A DNA stretch of 7,489 bases from Clostridia bacterium. GTDB taxonomy: Bacteria > Bacillota > Clostridia > UMGS1810. The stretch lies in the NCBI GenBank assembly GCA_017549745.1, contig JAFYUA010000190.1, positions 1 to 7,489 on the forward strand, read 5' to 3'. Positions within the stretch are counted from its first letter, which is position 1, and each line of letters begins with the position of its first letter. A program made the position numbers and the translations under genes. Of the stretch, positions 1 through 6,076 are shown piece by piece. Under the pieces are notes generated by a model, which searched no databases, was not told the origin of the DNA, and saw only the letters and a list, made by a program, of their open reading frames with translations.

Positions 1-739
1 GCTCCACAGGGCAATGGTCAGAGCCTGTTATGTCGGTGTGGATTTTGGCATCGGCGAGCTTGTCTTTCAAATCCTCCGATGCAAGGAAATAGTCAATTCT
101 CCACCCTGCGTTACGGCTGCGAGCATTGAAGCGATATGACCACCACGAATAGATGTCGGTCATGTCGGGATAAAAATGCCTGAATGTATCGATGAAGCCT
201 GCGGATTTGAGTGCGCGGAATTTGTCTCGCTCTTCATTGGTGAAGCCAGCGCTATGCGTGTTGGCTTTGGGGTTTTTGAGGTCTATCTCCTCTGCTGCCA
301 CATTAAGGTCACCACACACGATTACGCTCTTTTGCTCCTTGAGAGAGCACAGATATTCTTTGAATGCATCCTCCCACTCCATGCGATAGTCAAGCCTTTT
401 GAGTTCATTTTGGGAGTTGGGTGTGTACACACATACAAAATAAAATTTTTCAAATTCGAGGGTGATTACTCTCCCCTCTTTGTCATGCTCTTCAATTCCT
501 ATGCCATAGCACACGCTCACAGGCTCCGCTTTTGAAAATACTGCCGTGCCCGAATAGCCTTTCTTTTCGGCATAGTTCCAATATTGATGATAGCCTTTGG
601 TGTCAAGCTCTATCTGCCCTGCCTGAAGCTTGGTCTCCTGCAGGCAGAAAACATCGGCATCGAGAGCTTCAAAGGCCTCCATGAAATTTTTGCCCACTAT
701 GGCTCTGAGACCGTTTACATTCCATGATATGAATTTCAT
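1..739 (-). CDS. xth: Exodeoxyribonuclease III (AP endonuclease family), 3' end cut by window edge
   Basis: By family, this enzyme cleaves DNA 5' of abasic sites and degrades 3' ends in base-excision repair, as a metal-dependent cytosolic nuclease. The visible 246 residues start MKFISWNVNGLRA, giving the N-terminal Asn7 motif. LQETK follows with metal-binding Glu35, then YTPN near 105-108, GDLNVA with Asp144 and Asn146, WRIDYFL near 213-219, and SDHCPVE at the edge with the catalytic Asp241-His242 pair. The full active-site set is therefore present, and only a handful of C-terminal residues should be missing, since Gram-positive homologues run to about 250 residues. The start is supported by AAAGGAG about 8 bases upstream. 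It lies 12 bases after the leuA stop with no terminator or promoter between, so it should be cotranscribed with leuA and share its T-box control (inference). Family assignment is firm; the orthologue name (xth/exoA) is by convention. Confidence 0.95.
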   Translation of the reverse strand, partial: MKFISWNVNGLRAIVGKNFMEAFEALDADVFCLQETKLQAGQIELDTKGYHQYWNYAEKKGYSGTAVFSKAEPVSVCYGIGIEEHDKEGRVITLEFEKFYFVCVYTPNSQNELKRLDYRMEWEDAFKEYLCSLKEQKSVIVCGDLNVAAEEIDLKNPKANTHSAGFTNEERDKFRALKSAGFIDTFRHFYPDMTDIYSWWSYRFNARSRNAGWRIDYFLASEDLKDKLADAKIHTDITGSDHCPVE

Positions 740-751
740 ATGCAAGCTCCT

Positions 752-2413
752 TTATTTTTTGATTCGGTTGATTGCGCAAATAAGCGCCTTTACTGATGCG
801 TTGATAATATCCTCATCGGTGCCCGCACCCCAGCAAAATCTGCCGTCATCACTCACAAGACCGATGTATGCGGCAGCTTTTGATGTAGAGCCTGTTTCGA
901 GAGAGTGCTCCTCGTACACTTCGAGCCTGAAATCGGCAAGGAATTTGTCGCGCAGAGCATTGACAACGGAGTCAAGACGACCATTACCAATCGCGGTATA
1001 TTCACATTTTTTGCCCTTGTGATACACACTCACTGTAGCCTGAATGCCGCTGCCTGACTGAACATAGTGAACACTGTCAAATGCAAGCGGATTGGCAATA
1101 TTGAGGTGGTTTTTGGTGAAGATATTGTACACTTCTTCGGGTTTGAGTTCTTTGTGGGTCTTATCGGAAATATCCTTGACCTCATAGCCAAAGCTTTCTC
1201 TCATGCGTGCAGGAAGCACATAGCCATATTTGGTCTGGAGAATGTAGCCTATGCCGCCCTTGCCCGACTGACTGTTGATGCGGATGACATCGCCTTCATA
1301 TCTCCTGCCGATGTCGTGCGGGTCGATGGGCAGATAAGGCACAGACCAATGGTCGGGTTCATTTTCTACCCTATAGTGCATACCCTTTGCAATAGCATCC
1401 TGATGCGAGCCTGAAAATGCCGCAAACACCAGCGCACCGCCATATGGCTGGCGTGGTGCAACCTTCATGTCGGTCAAGCGCTCAAAGGTTTTGACGGCTT
1501 CGGGCATGTCGGAAAAATCAAGGTGGGGGTCTATGCCATGGGAATACATGTTGAGGGCGAGGGTGATGATATCCACATTGCCTGTGCGCTCACCGTTGCC
1601 AAAGAGTGTGCCCTCTATGCGGTCGGCACCAGCAAGCAGGCCAAGCTCGGCATCGGCAACGCCGCAGCCTCTGTCATTGTGGGGGTGAAGCGACACGATG
1701 ACATCGTCACGATATTTGAGATTGTGGCACATATATTCCACCTGAGAGGCGTACACATGGGGCAGCGACATTTCCACTGTGACGGGCAGATTGATGATGA
1801 CCTTGTTGTCAGGTGACGGACAAAGCACATCAAGCACTGCATTGCACACCTCGAGTGCATATTCGGGTTCGGCGCCTGTGAAGCTTTCGGGACTATATTC
1901 ATAACGGAAATTGCCCTCGGTGCGGTCGGCATATTTTTTGATGAGCTTAGCTCCGCTTATGGCAAGCTTTTTGATTTCAGCTTTGCTTTTGGCAAAAACC
2001 TGCTCCCTCTGAGCAACCGAAACAGAATTATAAAAATGGACAATGGCCTTGCCCGCCCCTTTGAGTGCCTCAAAGGTCTTTTTGATGATGTGCTCTCTTG
2101 CCTGAGTGAGCACCTGCACTGTGACATCATCGGGAATAAGGTTGCGGTCGATGAGAGCGCGCAAAAATTCATATTCGGTCTGAGATGCGGCCGGAAAGCC
2201 CACTTCTATCTCCTTAAATCCTATTTTGACCAAAAAATTAAAATATTCTATTTTTTCTTCTAAAGTCATGGGCACGACAAGCGCCTGATTGCCATCGCGC
2301 AAATCTACGCTGCACCAGATGGGTGCCTTGTCGACATACTCTTTTTCCACCCAAGAATTACACCTTTGGGGCGGAAGATAGTATCCCTTGGAATATTTGG
2401 ATATGTTTTGCAT
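752..2413 (-). CDS. leuA: 2-isopropylmalate synthase, long form
   Basis: LeuA condenses acetyl-CoA with 2-oxoisovalerate, the first committed step of leucine synthesis, in the cytosol. Counting from the upstream ATG at 2422 (556 residues), DLRDGNQ at 40-46 is the catalytic entry motif of the DRE-TIM metallolyase barrel. HPHNDRG at 246-252 supplies the metal-binding His pair, and GTLFGNGERTGN at 271-282 is the second signature. A SGKGG linker lies near 386-390. The C-terminal part, from about 440, fits the LeuA allosteric domain that binds leucine. Length and sequence match the longer LeuA class. I prefer the ATG at 2413 (553 residues): GAGGAG abuts the ATG at 2422 with no spacer but lies 9 bases from the ATG at 2413. 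The gene is preceded by a T-box leader with a Leu specifier, which independently supports the pathway assignment. An exonuclease III gene follows after 12 bases. Confidence 0.96.
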   Translation of the reverse strand: MQNISKYSKGYYLPPQRCNSWVEKEYVDKAPIWCSVDLRDGNQALVVPMTLEEKIEYFNFLVKIGFKEIEVGFPAASQTEYEFLRALIDRNLIPDDVTVQVLTQAREHIIKKTFEALKGAGKAIVHFYNSVSVAQREQVFAKSKAEIKKLAISGAKLIKKYADRTEGNFRYEYSPESFTGAEPEYALEVCNAVLDVLCPSPDNKVIINLPVTVEMSLPHVYASQVEYMCHNLKYRDDVIVSLHPHNDRGCGVADAELGLLAGADRIEGTLFGNGERTGNVDIITLALNMYSHGIDPHLDFSDMPEAVKTFERLTDMKVAPRQPYGGALVFAAFSGSHQDAIAKGMHYRVENEPDHWSVPYLPIDPHDIGRRYEGDVIRINSQSGKGGIGYILQTKYGYVLPARMRESFGYEVKDISDKTHKELKPEEVYNIFTKNHLNIANPLAFDSVHYVQSGSGIQATVSVYHKGKKCEYTAIGNGRLDSVVNALRDKFLADFRLEVYEEHSLETGSTSKAAAYIGLVSDDGRFCWGAGTDEDIINASVKALICAINRIKK

Positions 2414-2439
2414 AACATTCATCTCCTCTTTTTTTGGGG

Positions 2440-2484
2440 GGATTAAAAAACAAAATGCTCCCGTCTCTTTTTAGAGACGAGAGC
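2440..2484 (-). terminator. Regulated intrinsic terminator of the leuA T-box
   Basis: GCTCTCGTCTC and GAGACGGGAGC form an 11-bp stem (one G-U pair) around a TAAAAA loop at 2457-2484. An interrupted T-run follows, reading ATTTTGTTTTTT on the minus strand. The 5' arm overlaps the antiterminator 3' strand, so tRNA-stabilised antitermination would prevent this hairpin. The leuA ribosome binding site starts about ten bases after the T-run. Confidence 0.92.
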
Positions 2485-2733
2485 ATGGCTCACGCGGTAC
2501 CACTCTAATTCACATATAATGTGCACTCTATAGATACGCACCTCAAAGGGTGTTATATCCTCCCTGATATGACGGTTGGGCTCCGTCCTCACCTACTGAA
2601 AGGACTGTTCGGCAAGGCAACTCCGAGGCGAGTTCGGCAAATTGCGGTAATCGTTTTGCACCACACAACGACTCTCTTGATACCACATATATTGCTTACT
2701 ATTCCTCATCAAAGTCTTTGAAATATTGAATTT
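2440..2733 (-). promoter_or_regulatory. T-box riboswitch, leucine-specific (CTC specifier), controlling leuA
   Basis: This leader senses uncharged tRNA-Leu and permits transcription of leuA when charging is low. The conserved T-box AGAGTGGTACCGCG is at 2493-2506. Stem I is readable. Its base AAAGACT (2719-2713) pairs with AGTCCTTT (2606-2599). GAGG (2707-2704) pairs with CCTC (2628-2625) and closes the specifier loop, which carries AGTA (2697-2700) opposite GAACTCG. The specifier triplet CTC at 2630-2632 is followed by a purine, as is usual. Above it, GCAA/TTGC and GTGGTA/TACCGC helices lead to AGAGAG (2672-2677) and an apical TCGTT/AACGA hairpin with a GGTG loop motif. TGGT within the T-box would pair with the ACCA end of a tRNA with discriminator A, as bacterial tRNA-Leu has. 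The antiterminator 3' strand CGTCTCT (2473-2479) is also the 5' arm of the terminator, giving mutually exclusive folds. These structures were read by eye. Confidence 0.96.
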
Positions 2734-2739
2734 ACTGAG

Positions 2740-2768
2740 ATTATAACAGAAAAACTTACAAAATGCAA
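2740..2768 (-). promoter_or_regulatory. Predicted sigma-A promoter of the leuA T-box operon
   Basis: On the minus strand, TTGCAT (2763-2768) and a perfect TATAAT (2740-2745) are separated by exactly 17 bases. Transcription would start near 2733, just ahead of the T-box stem I base. The -35 box lies about 16 bases after the stop codon of the upstream membrane-protein gene. I see no terminator in that gap, so read-through from upstream is also possible. Confidence 0.8.
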
Positions 2769-2783
2769 GAGTTTTGTTGAAAT

Positions 2784-3263
2784 TTATTGCAATTGTGCAG
2801 AAGAAGCGGCATTTTCAATCAAAGCTTCGCCCGACGATGGAATCTGAGATTCATCAATCTGCTCAATCTGCTTTTCGGCAGGGTTGACACTCTCAATATA
2901 TTGGATGGAGAAAAGCGTGCAAAGCCACTGACCGAGAGTGAAAAGCACACATATGGGCACCATGATTATGAGAAACAGCTTTATGCCATGCCAGTCATAG
3001 TGCTCAGAAAAGCCAATAGCCACAACGGGAGTAAGGAATATTGCAAGGATAACCAGTTCAACTGCTATGAGCAAAAGCACATCGCCTGCACCTGAAAAAT
3101 CACCATCAGCAAAGGAGGACGTGAGCACACACATGAAAATGAGCACAAAGAAATAATAAAACATTGCCACTATGCGCTTAAAGGTAGAACCCGAGCGAAA
3201 TCCGGGAACTGCAAAACGACTGTATTTTTTGTTTGGATTTATATTGGTGTTGAGAACTCTCAT
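2784..3263 (-). CDS. Small predicted membrane protein of unknown function (159 aa)
   Basis: I do not recognise this protein. It has a basic, polar N-terminus of about 28 residues (including NPNKKYSRF and GFRSGSTFKR). Three strongly hydrophobic stretches follow, at roughly 30-50 (IVAMFYYFFVLIFMCVLT), 62-83 (VLLLIAVELVILAIFLTPVV) and 94-116 (IKLFLIIMVPICVLFTLGQWL). It ends in a polar acidic, Gln/Glu/Ser/Ala-rich tail of about 40 residues. The positive N-terminus suggests an N-in topology with the tail outside, but this is inference. The ATG has GAGGTG 7 bases upstream and a promoter just before that, so it looks like a real expressed gene. It sits between an ECF S component and the leuA T-box promoter. 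Nothing in that context fixes a role. Confidence 0.8.
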   Translation of the reverse strand: MRVLNTNINPNKKYSRFAVPGFRSGSTFKRIVAMFYYFFVLIFMCVLTSSFADGDFSGAGDVLLLIAVELVILAIFLTPVVAIGFSEHYDWHGIKLFLIIMVPICVLFTLGQWLCTLFSIQYIESVNPAEKQIEQIDESQIPSSGEALIENAASSAQLQ

Positions 3264-3283
3264 TATGTATCACCTCGTGAGTT

Positions 3284-3312
3284 ATTTTAACATATGACAA
3301 CCAAAAATTCAA
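3284..3312 (-). promoter_or_regulatory. Predicted promoter of the 159-aa membrane protein gene
   Basis: On the minus strand TTGAAT (3307-3312) and TAAAAT (3284-3289) are spaced by 17 bases. The -35 box abuts the stop codon of the ECF S gene, filling the short gap between the two genes. The predicted start near 3278 would leave a very short 5' UTR of about 15 bases holding only the GAGGTG ribosome binding site. Confidence 0.6.
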
Positions 3313-3810
3313 TTAAAATATCTTTGCTTTTTCAAAAAATTTCACAAGGATTAAACCTATGATGAGACCTGCCAACCCCTGCATACCGTTTGCAGGAATA
3401 TTCACCAAAGATGGTGCAAAGCCATACATAAAGCCTTCAAACACAAAGTATCCGCCAATCATTGCAACCTCTGCCAGAGCGCCTCCAATGATTCTTGAAA
3501 GAGGGCTACTGAGCTTGGTGTGCATTCCCTTAAAGCAAAAATGTGCTATGATTGCCATAATGCCTTTGATTACAAAGGTGGCAGGAGCATATATAACATA
3601 GCCTGAGAATACATCGGCAAGGGCAGAGCCTATGCCTGCAGCGGCAAAGCCGTAGCCTGGTGACAAAAGCCAGCCTGCAAGGAGCACGATGCAATCGCCA
3701 AGGTTTAGGTAGCCTTTTAGCGGAGAGGGTATTTTGATTATCATTGTGGCTACGCAGCAAAGCGCCGCAAGCATTGAAGCAATGACAATTTTTCTTGTGT
3801 TTGTTTTCAT
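3313..3810 (-). CDS. ECF transporter S component (vitamin-type substrate-binding membrane subunit)
   Basis: S components are small integral membrane proteins that bind a vitamin or related compound and dock onto a shared EcfA-A'-T energising module. This 165-residue protein has five or six hydrophobic segments (about 8-26, 37-52, 54-72, 75-92, 105-125 and 142-158). It also has the family-like block GYLNLGDCIVLLAG at 33-46, followed by GFAAAGIGSALADVFSGY and APATFVIKGIMA. That pattern resembles the group formerly called DUF1393 (ECF-type riboflavin transporter S component family). The family covers several substrates, so I do not name one. No EcfA or EcfT gene is in the window, which fits the shared-module (group II) arrangement. 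AAAGGAG lies 9 bases before the ATG. No riboswitch fits in the short upstream gap, and no good promoter is visible between the tRNA-Lys terminator and the start, so transcription may depend on read-through. Confidence 0.85.
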   Translation of the reverse strand: MKTNTRKIVIASMLAALCCVATMIIKIPSPLKGYLNLGDCIVLLAGWLLSPGYGFAAAGIGSALADVFSGYVIYAPATFVIKGIMAIIAHFCFKGMHTKLSSPLSRIIGGALAEVAMIGGYFVFEGFMYGFAPSLVNIPANGMQGLAGLIIGLILVKFFEKAKIF

Positions 3811-3850
3811 ATCGAAAAACTCCTTTACAAAAAATTATTGATGCAGATAC

Positions 3851-3879
3851 AAAAAAACGGATTTCGCATTGAAATCCGT
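3851..3879 (-). terminator. Intrinsic terminator downstream of tRNA-Lys
   Basis: A perfect 9-bp stem, ACGGATTTC/GAAATCCGT (3857-3879) with a 5-base loop, is followed on the minus strand by six further Ts (3856-3851). It lies 9 bases after the tRNA 3' end and about 40 bases before the start of the ECF S gene. A short T-run also follows on the plus strand (3881-3885), so it may work weakly in both directions. Confidence 0.88.
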
Positions 3880-3888
3880 ATTTTTGAA

Positions 3889-3961
3889 TGGACCATCAGG
3901 GGCTCGAACCCGGGACACCCTGATTAAGAGTCAGGTGCTCTACCAACTGAGCTAATGGTCC
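3889..3961 (-). tRNA. tRNA-Lys (anticodon CTT)
   Basis: The 73-base cloverleaf folds by eye. The acceptor GGACCAT pairs with ATGGTCC, with discriminator A at 3889. The D-stem is GCTC/GAGC around AGTTGGTA. The anticodon stem CCTGA/TCAGG encloses CTCTTAA, giving anticodon CTT, which reads AAG lysine codons. The variable loop is GTGTC and the T-loop TTCGAGC. The T-stem CCGGG/CCCTG has one C-U mismatch at the 50-64 pair. CCA is not encoded (the sequence after the discriminator is TTC), so it must be added post-transcriptionally. The gene stands alone between its own promoter and terminator. The C34 anticodon means it is not an MnmA thiolation substrate, unlike the TTT isoacceptor. Confidence 0.97.
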
Positions 3962-3996
3962 GCATTTTTTAATTACTATTGTAATCAACATTGACT

Positions 3997-4025
3997 ATTA
4001 TACCCATTTTGTGATAAAATGTCAA
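3997..4025 (-). promoter_or_regulatory. Consensus sigma-A promoter of tRNA-Lys
   Basis: On the minus strand a perfect TTGACA (4020-4025) and a perfect TATAAT (3997-4002) are separated by 17 bases. This is the ideal vegetative promoter expected for a stable RNA gene. The start near 3990 leaves a leader of roughly 29 bases to be trimmed by RNase P. Confidence 0.93.
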
Positions 4026-4050
4026 TAGCTTTTTTGTAAAAAAACAAATT

Positions 4051-4082
4051 TTAACATTATTGAATTAAATTAATAATATAAT
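4051..4082 (+). promoter_or_regulatory. Probable promoter of tmcAL, divergent from the tRNA-Lys promoter
   Basis: TTAACA (4051-4056) lies 17 bases before TAATAT (4074-4079). A perfect TATAAT is at 4077-4082 but gives a 20-base spacing, so the exact -10 is uncertain. The region is very AT-rich and is the only plausible plus-strand promoter before tmcAL. It would give a 5' UTR of about 40 bases. Confidence 0.5.
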
Positions 4083-4127
4083 GCATTTTATTTTGGTCAT
4101 ATGTACCACAAAGAAGGTGAGTTTTTG

Positions 4128-5282
4128 ATGAGTAAAACAGTGGGAATAGTGTGTGAATACAATCCGTTTCACTATGGGCACAGATATCACATAGAAAAGG
4201 CAAAAGAAATAAGCGGCGCTGACTCTTGCGTGTGCATTATGAGCGGCAGCATGGTGCAACGAGGTGAGCCTGCCATATATGACAAATGGCAAAGAGCCAA
4301 AATGGCAATAGACTATGGGGCTGACCTTGTAATTGAGCTGCCTGCCTATTACGCACTGCAATCGGCTGACAATTTTGCATATGGAGCAGTGGCAATGCTC
4401 GATAGTCTTGGCGTGGTTGACAATTTGTGCTTCGGGGCAGAAACCGATGACATAGAGCTTCTCACCAAAGCCGCAAGCCTTATAGCAAATCCCACAGAGG
4501 AATATCAAAACGCAATAAGCTCTAAAATCGACTCAGGATGCAGCTACCCCGAAGCGTGTGAATATGCTTTGCGAAAGAGCATTGATATCACAGAGGATGA
4601 ATTCTTCTCACCAAACAATACCCTCGGCATCTGCTACATTGCCGCGCTCAAGAGGCTTAATTCAGCTATAGAGCCATTATGCATAAAGCGCTCAAATGAC
4701 TATCATTCATCAGCATCATCTGATGGCTTCATGAGTGCATCTGCCATACGAGCCATGATTGCATCAGGCAAGGAATACCAAAGTTTTGCACCCGATTATT
4801 CTGCTTTTTCCTCTTACTCACTCTCAAATGCCGACAGCTACATTCTCGGATTTTTCCGAAATGCTGCTGCCGAAAGCTTAGCTGATGTGAAAGGCTATGA
4901 AGATGGGCTTGCAAACAGAGTCATATCCGCCTCAAAAAAAGCCTGCACATCAGATGAGATGTATGCCATGTGCACAACCAAAAGATACACCCTGCATCGC
5001 ATCAGGCGATTTTGCGCCTGTGCAATGCTTGGCATAAGAGGCGAGCACGAGCCAGGCTATGCGCGCATATTGGGTCTTGACAAAAAAGGAAGTGCACTTA
5101 TCAAGCAAATCAAAAAGCTCTCTCCCCTGACCCTTGTGACAAAAGCTGCAGACTTTGAAGGAAATGCGATGTATGATATGGACATACGCGCCACAGATTT
5201 TGCCTCTCTTTGTGCAGACGATACAGCCGAAAGATATTGCGGAAAGGATTTTCTAAAGTCACCTTATGTAAGCAAAAGATGA
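4128..5282 (+). CDS. tmcAL: tRNA(Met) cytidine acetate ligase
   Basis: TmcAL uses ATP and acetate to form N4-acetylcytidine at the wobble C34 of elongator tRNA-Met. It is the Bacillota counterpart (B. subtilis YlbM, formerly DUF795) of the unrelated E. coli TmcA. The 384-residue protein opens MSKTVGIVCEYNPFHYGH, with the nucleotidyltransferase HxGH motif at 15-18. MVQRGEPAIYDKWQRAKMA follows at 42-60, then GADLVIELP at 64-72, SADNFAYGAV at 79-88 and FGAETDD near 102-108. Further along come NNTLGICYIAAL, KRSNDYHSS...SASAIR, and TKRYTLHRIRR in the helical C-terminal half. All are in family order. It is slightly shorter than the roughly 415 residues of the B. subtilis protein, with no visible break. 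I chose the ATG at 4128 because AAGGTGA lies 7 bases before it and the conserved N-terminus begins there. An in-frame ATG at 4101 would add nine non-conserved residues spanning the ribosome binding site. Confidence 0.93.
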   Translation: MSKTVGIVCEYNPFHYGHRYHIEKAKEISGADSCVCIMSGSMVQRGEPAIYDKWQRAKMAIDYGADLVIELPAYYALQSADNFAYGAVAMLDSLGVVDNLCFGAETDDIELLTKAASLIANPTEEYQNAISSKIDSGCSYPEACEYALRKSIDITEDEFFSPNNTLGICYIAALKRLNSAIEPLCIKRSNDYHSSASSDGFMSASAIRAMIASGKEYQSFAPDYSAFSSYSLSNADSYILGFFRNAAAESLADVKGYEDGLANRVISASKKACTSDEMYAMCTTKRYTLHRIRRFCACAMLGIRGEHEPGYARILGLDKKGSALIKQIKKLSPLTLVTKAADFEGNAMYDMDIRATDFASLCADDTAERYCGKDFLKSPYVSKR

Positions 5283-5290
5283 CAATCATA

Positions 5291-5333
5291 AAACCCCCTT
5301 TGAGATTCATATAATCTCATGAAGGGGGTTTTT
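5291..5333 (+). terminator. Intrinsic terminator-like hairpin after tmcAL, possibly bidirectional
   Basis: CCCCCTT (5294-5300) and AAGGGGG (5322-5328) enclose an inner stem TGAGATT/AATCTCA with loop CATAT, leaving TG unpaired on the 3' side. TTTTT follows on the plus strand (5329-5333). On the minus strand the hairpin is followed by only TTT (5291-5293), so it is stronger in the plus direction. It starts 8 bases after the tmcAL stop. Its 3' arm also contains the only Shine-Dalgarno-like sequence for the next gene. Confidence 0.88.
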
Positions 5334-5335
5334 GT

Positions 5336-6076
5336 ATGTGGCAAAATGTGAGCTTTGAAAAAGGGTATGAAATCCTGTTTGAATATAAATATGATGACGA
5401 TATTTTCTGCATAAAATGCCGCTTGAATCAGGCAAAATTTGACGGCGGGATTGTGTATGCATGCCGTGAAAGTGAAAGGCTTTCGCTCGGCACTTTAAAA
5501 AAAGACGAATTTGCGCTGAATCTCGAAAAATCATATCCCGTGTCATTTTTGCGCTCGCAGGGCATAGAGCCCGAAGCGCTCACTCACTTTGCAATACAAT
5601 CACAAAGCGGTGATGAATTGACATCTTCCCCACTCAAATCAACCGACCCTGCCATAGAAAGAGCCGAGAAGATTCTGGAATCGATGAGCTCATCTCCCAG
5701 CCCCGATGCCGCCGAGGCTCACATAAATCTGGTGCACAAAAGTGCCCAAGCGCTAAGCAAAGAGAAACTGCCGTTTCTGACAGAATTTACATGGCACAGA
5801 GTGGATGATATAAAGCAGACATTTTCTCTCTCTGCCATAGAACACATAGTGTTCACGCCTGCATTTATGCAAAGCTTTGTGAGAAGCGGATGCTGGCTTT
5901 TGGGAACGGGTGATGAAAAAAATGTGTTTGCAATGTGCATAGCAACCGATTCATCATTTCCAAATCCCATGCAAAATGCGCTTGATTGCTGCAGCACCTT
6001 TGCAACAGAAAATGCACTGTATTGCGTGATTGGCATTGGTCTGTATGATGACGGGCAATATTTTTGCAGGCTATAG
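5336..6076 (+). CDS. Uncharacterised protein (246 aa), start embedded at a terminator hairpin
   Basis: I do not recognise this protein with confidence. It has no signal peptide or membrane segment and looks cytosolic. The first 90 residues are compact: FEKGYEILFEYKYDDDIFCIKCRL, then DGGIVYACRESERLSLGTL and YPVSFLRSQGI. A low-complexity Ser/Pro/Glu/Ala-rich stretch at roughly 92-130 looks like a linker. The C-terminal half (about 145-246) is rich in aromatics and Cys and contains FTPAFMQSFVRSGCWLLG and, at the end, CVIGIGLYDDGQYFCRL. That tail vaguely recalls C-terminal domains of uncharacterised clostridial proteins, but this is from memory and weak. Two domains with a linker is my inference. 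The ATG is 7 bases after AAGGGGG, which forms the 3' arm of the preceding hairpin. No separate promoter is evident, so expression probably relies on read-through from tmcAL. Its TAG overlaps the mnmA stop region. Confidence 0.8.
   Translation: MWQNVSFEKGYEILFEYKYDDDIFCIKCRLNQAKFDGGIVYACRESERLSLGTLKKDEFALNLEKSYPVSFLRSQGIEPEALTHFAIQSQSGDELTSSPLKSTDPAIERAEKILESMSSSPSPDAAEAHINLVHKSAQALSKEKLPFLTEFTWHRVDDIKQTFSLSAIEHIVFTPAFMQSFVRSGCWLLGTGDEKNVFAMCIATDSSFPNPMQNALDCCSTFATENALYCVIGIGLYDDGQYFCRL

Noticed and set aside
176..535. Plus-strand open frames at 176-535, 192-389 and 630-1022
   Set aside because: They lie antisense to the strongly conserved exonuclease III and leuA genes and lack ribosome binding sites; their translations show no family pattern.
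1067..2263. Several overlapping open frames on both strands inside leuA
   Set aside because: All are shadows of the leuA reading frame, which carries conserved motifs throughout.
2521..2721. A 66-residue plus-strand open frame
   Set aside because: It is the antisense of the T-box stem I to III region, whose base pairing explains the sequence better.
3811..3850. Possible vitamin riboswitch upstream of the ECF S gene
   Set aside because: The gap between terminator and start is about 40 bases, too short for a known aptamer.
3962..4127. AT-rich intergenic region considered as a replication origin or attachment site
   Set aside because: It is explained by divergent promoters; there are no DnaA-box clusters, and I see no duplicated tRNA 3' end or integrase that would suggest integration at tRNA-Lys.
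4065..4508. A 147-residue minus-strand open frame opposite tmcAL, and others at 4729-4914 and 5110-5310
   Set aside because: They are antisense to a conserved enzyme; no ribosome binding site or recognisable domain.
5719..6036. Minus-strand open frame opposite the unknown 246-residue ORF, considered as the real gene
   Set aside because: The plus frame is longer and has a ribosome binding site and a more protein-like composition; the minus frame has no start signal. Only the lack of a family match leaves slight doubt.
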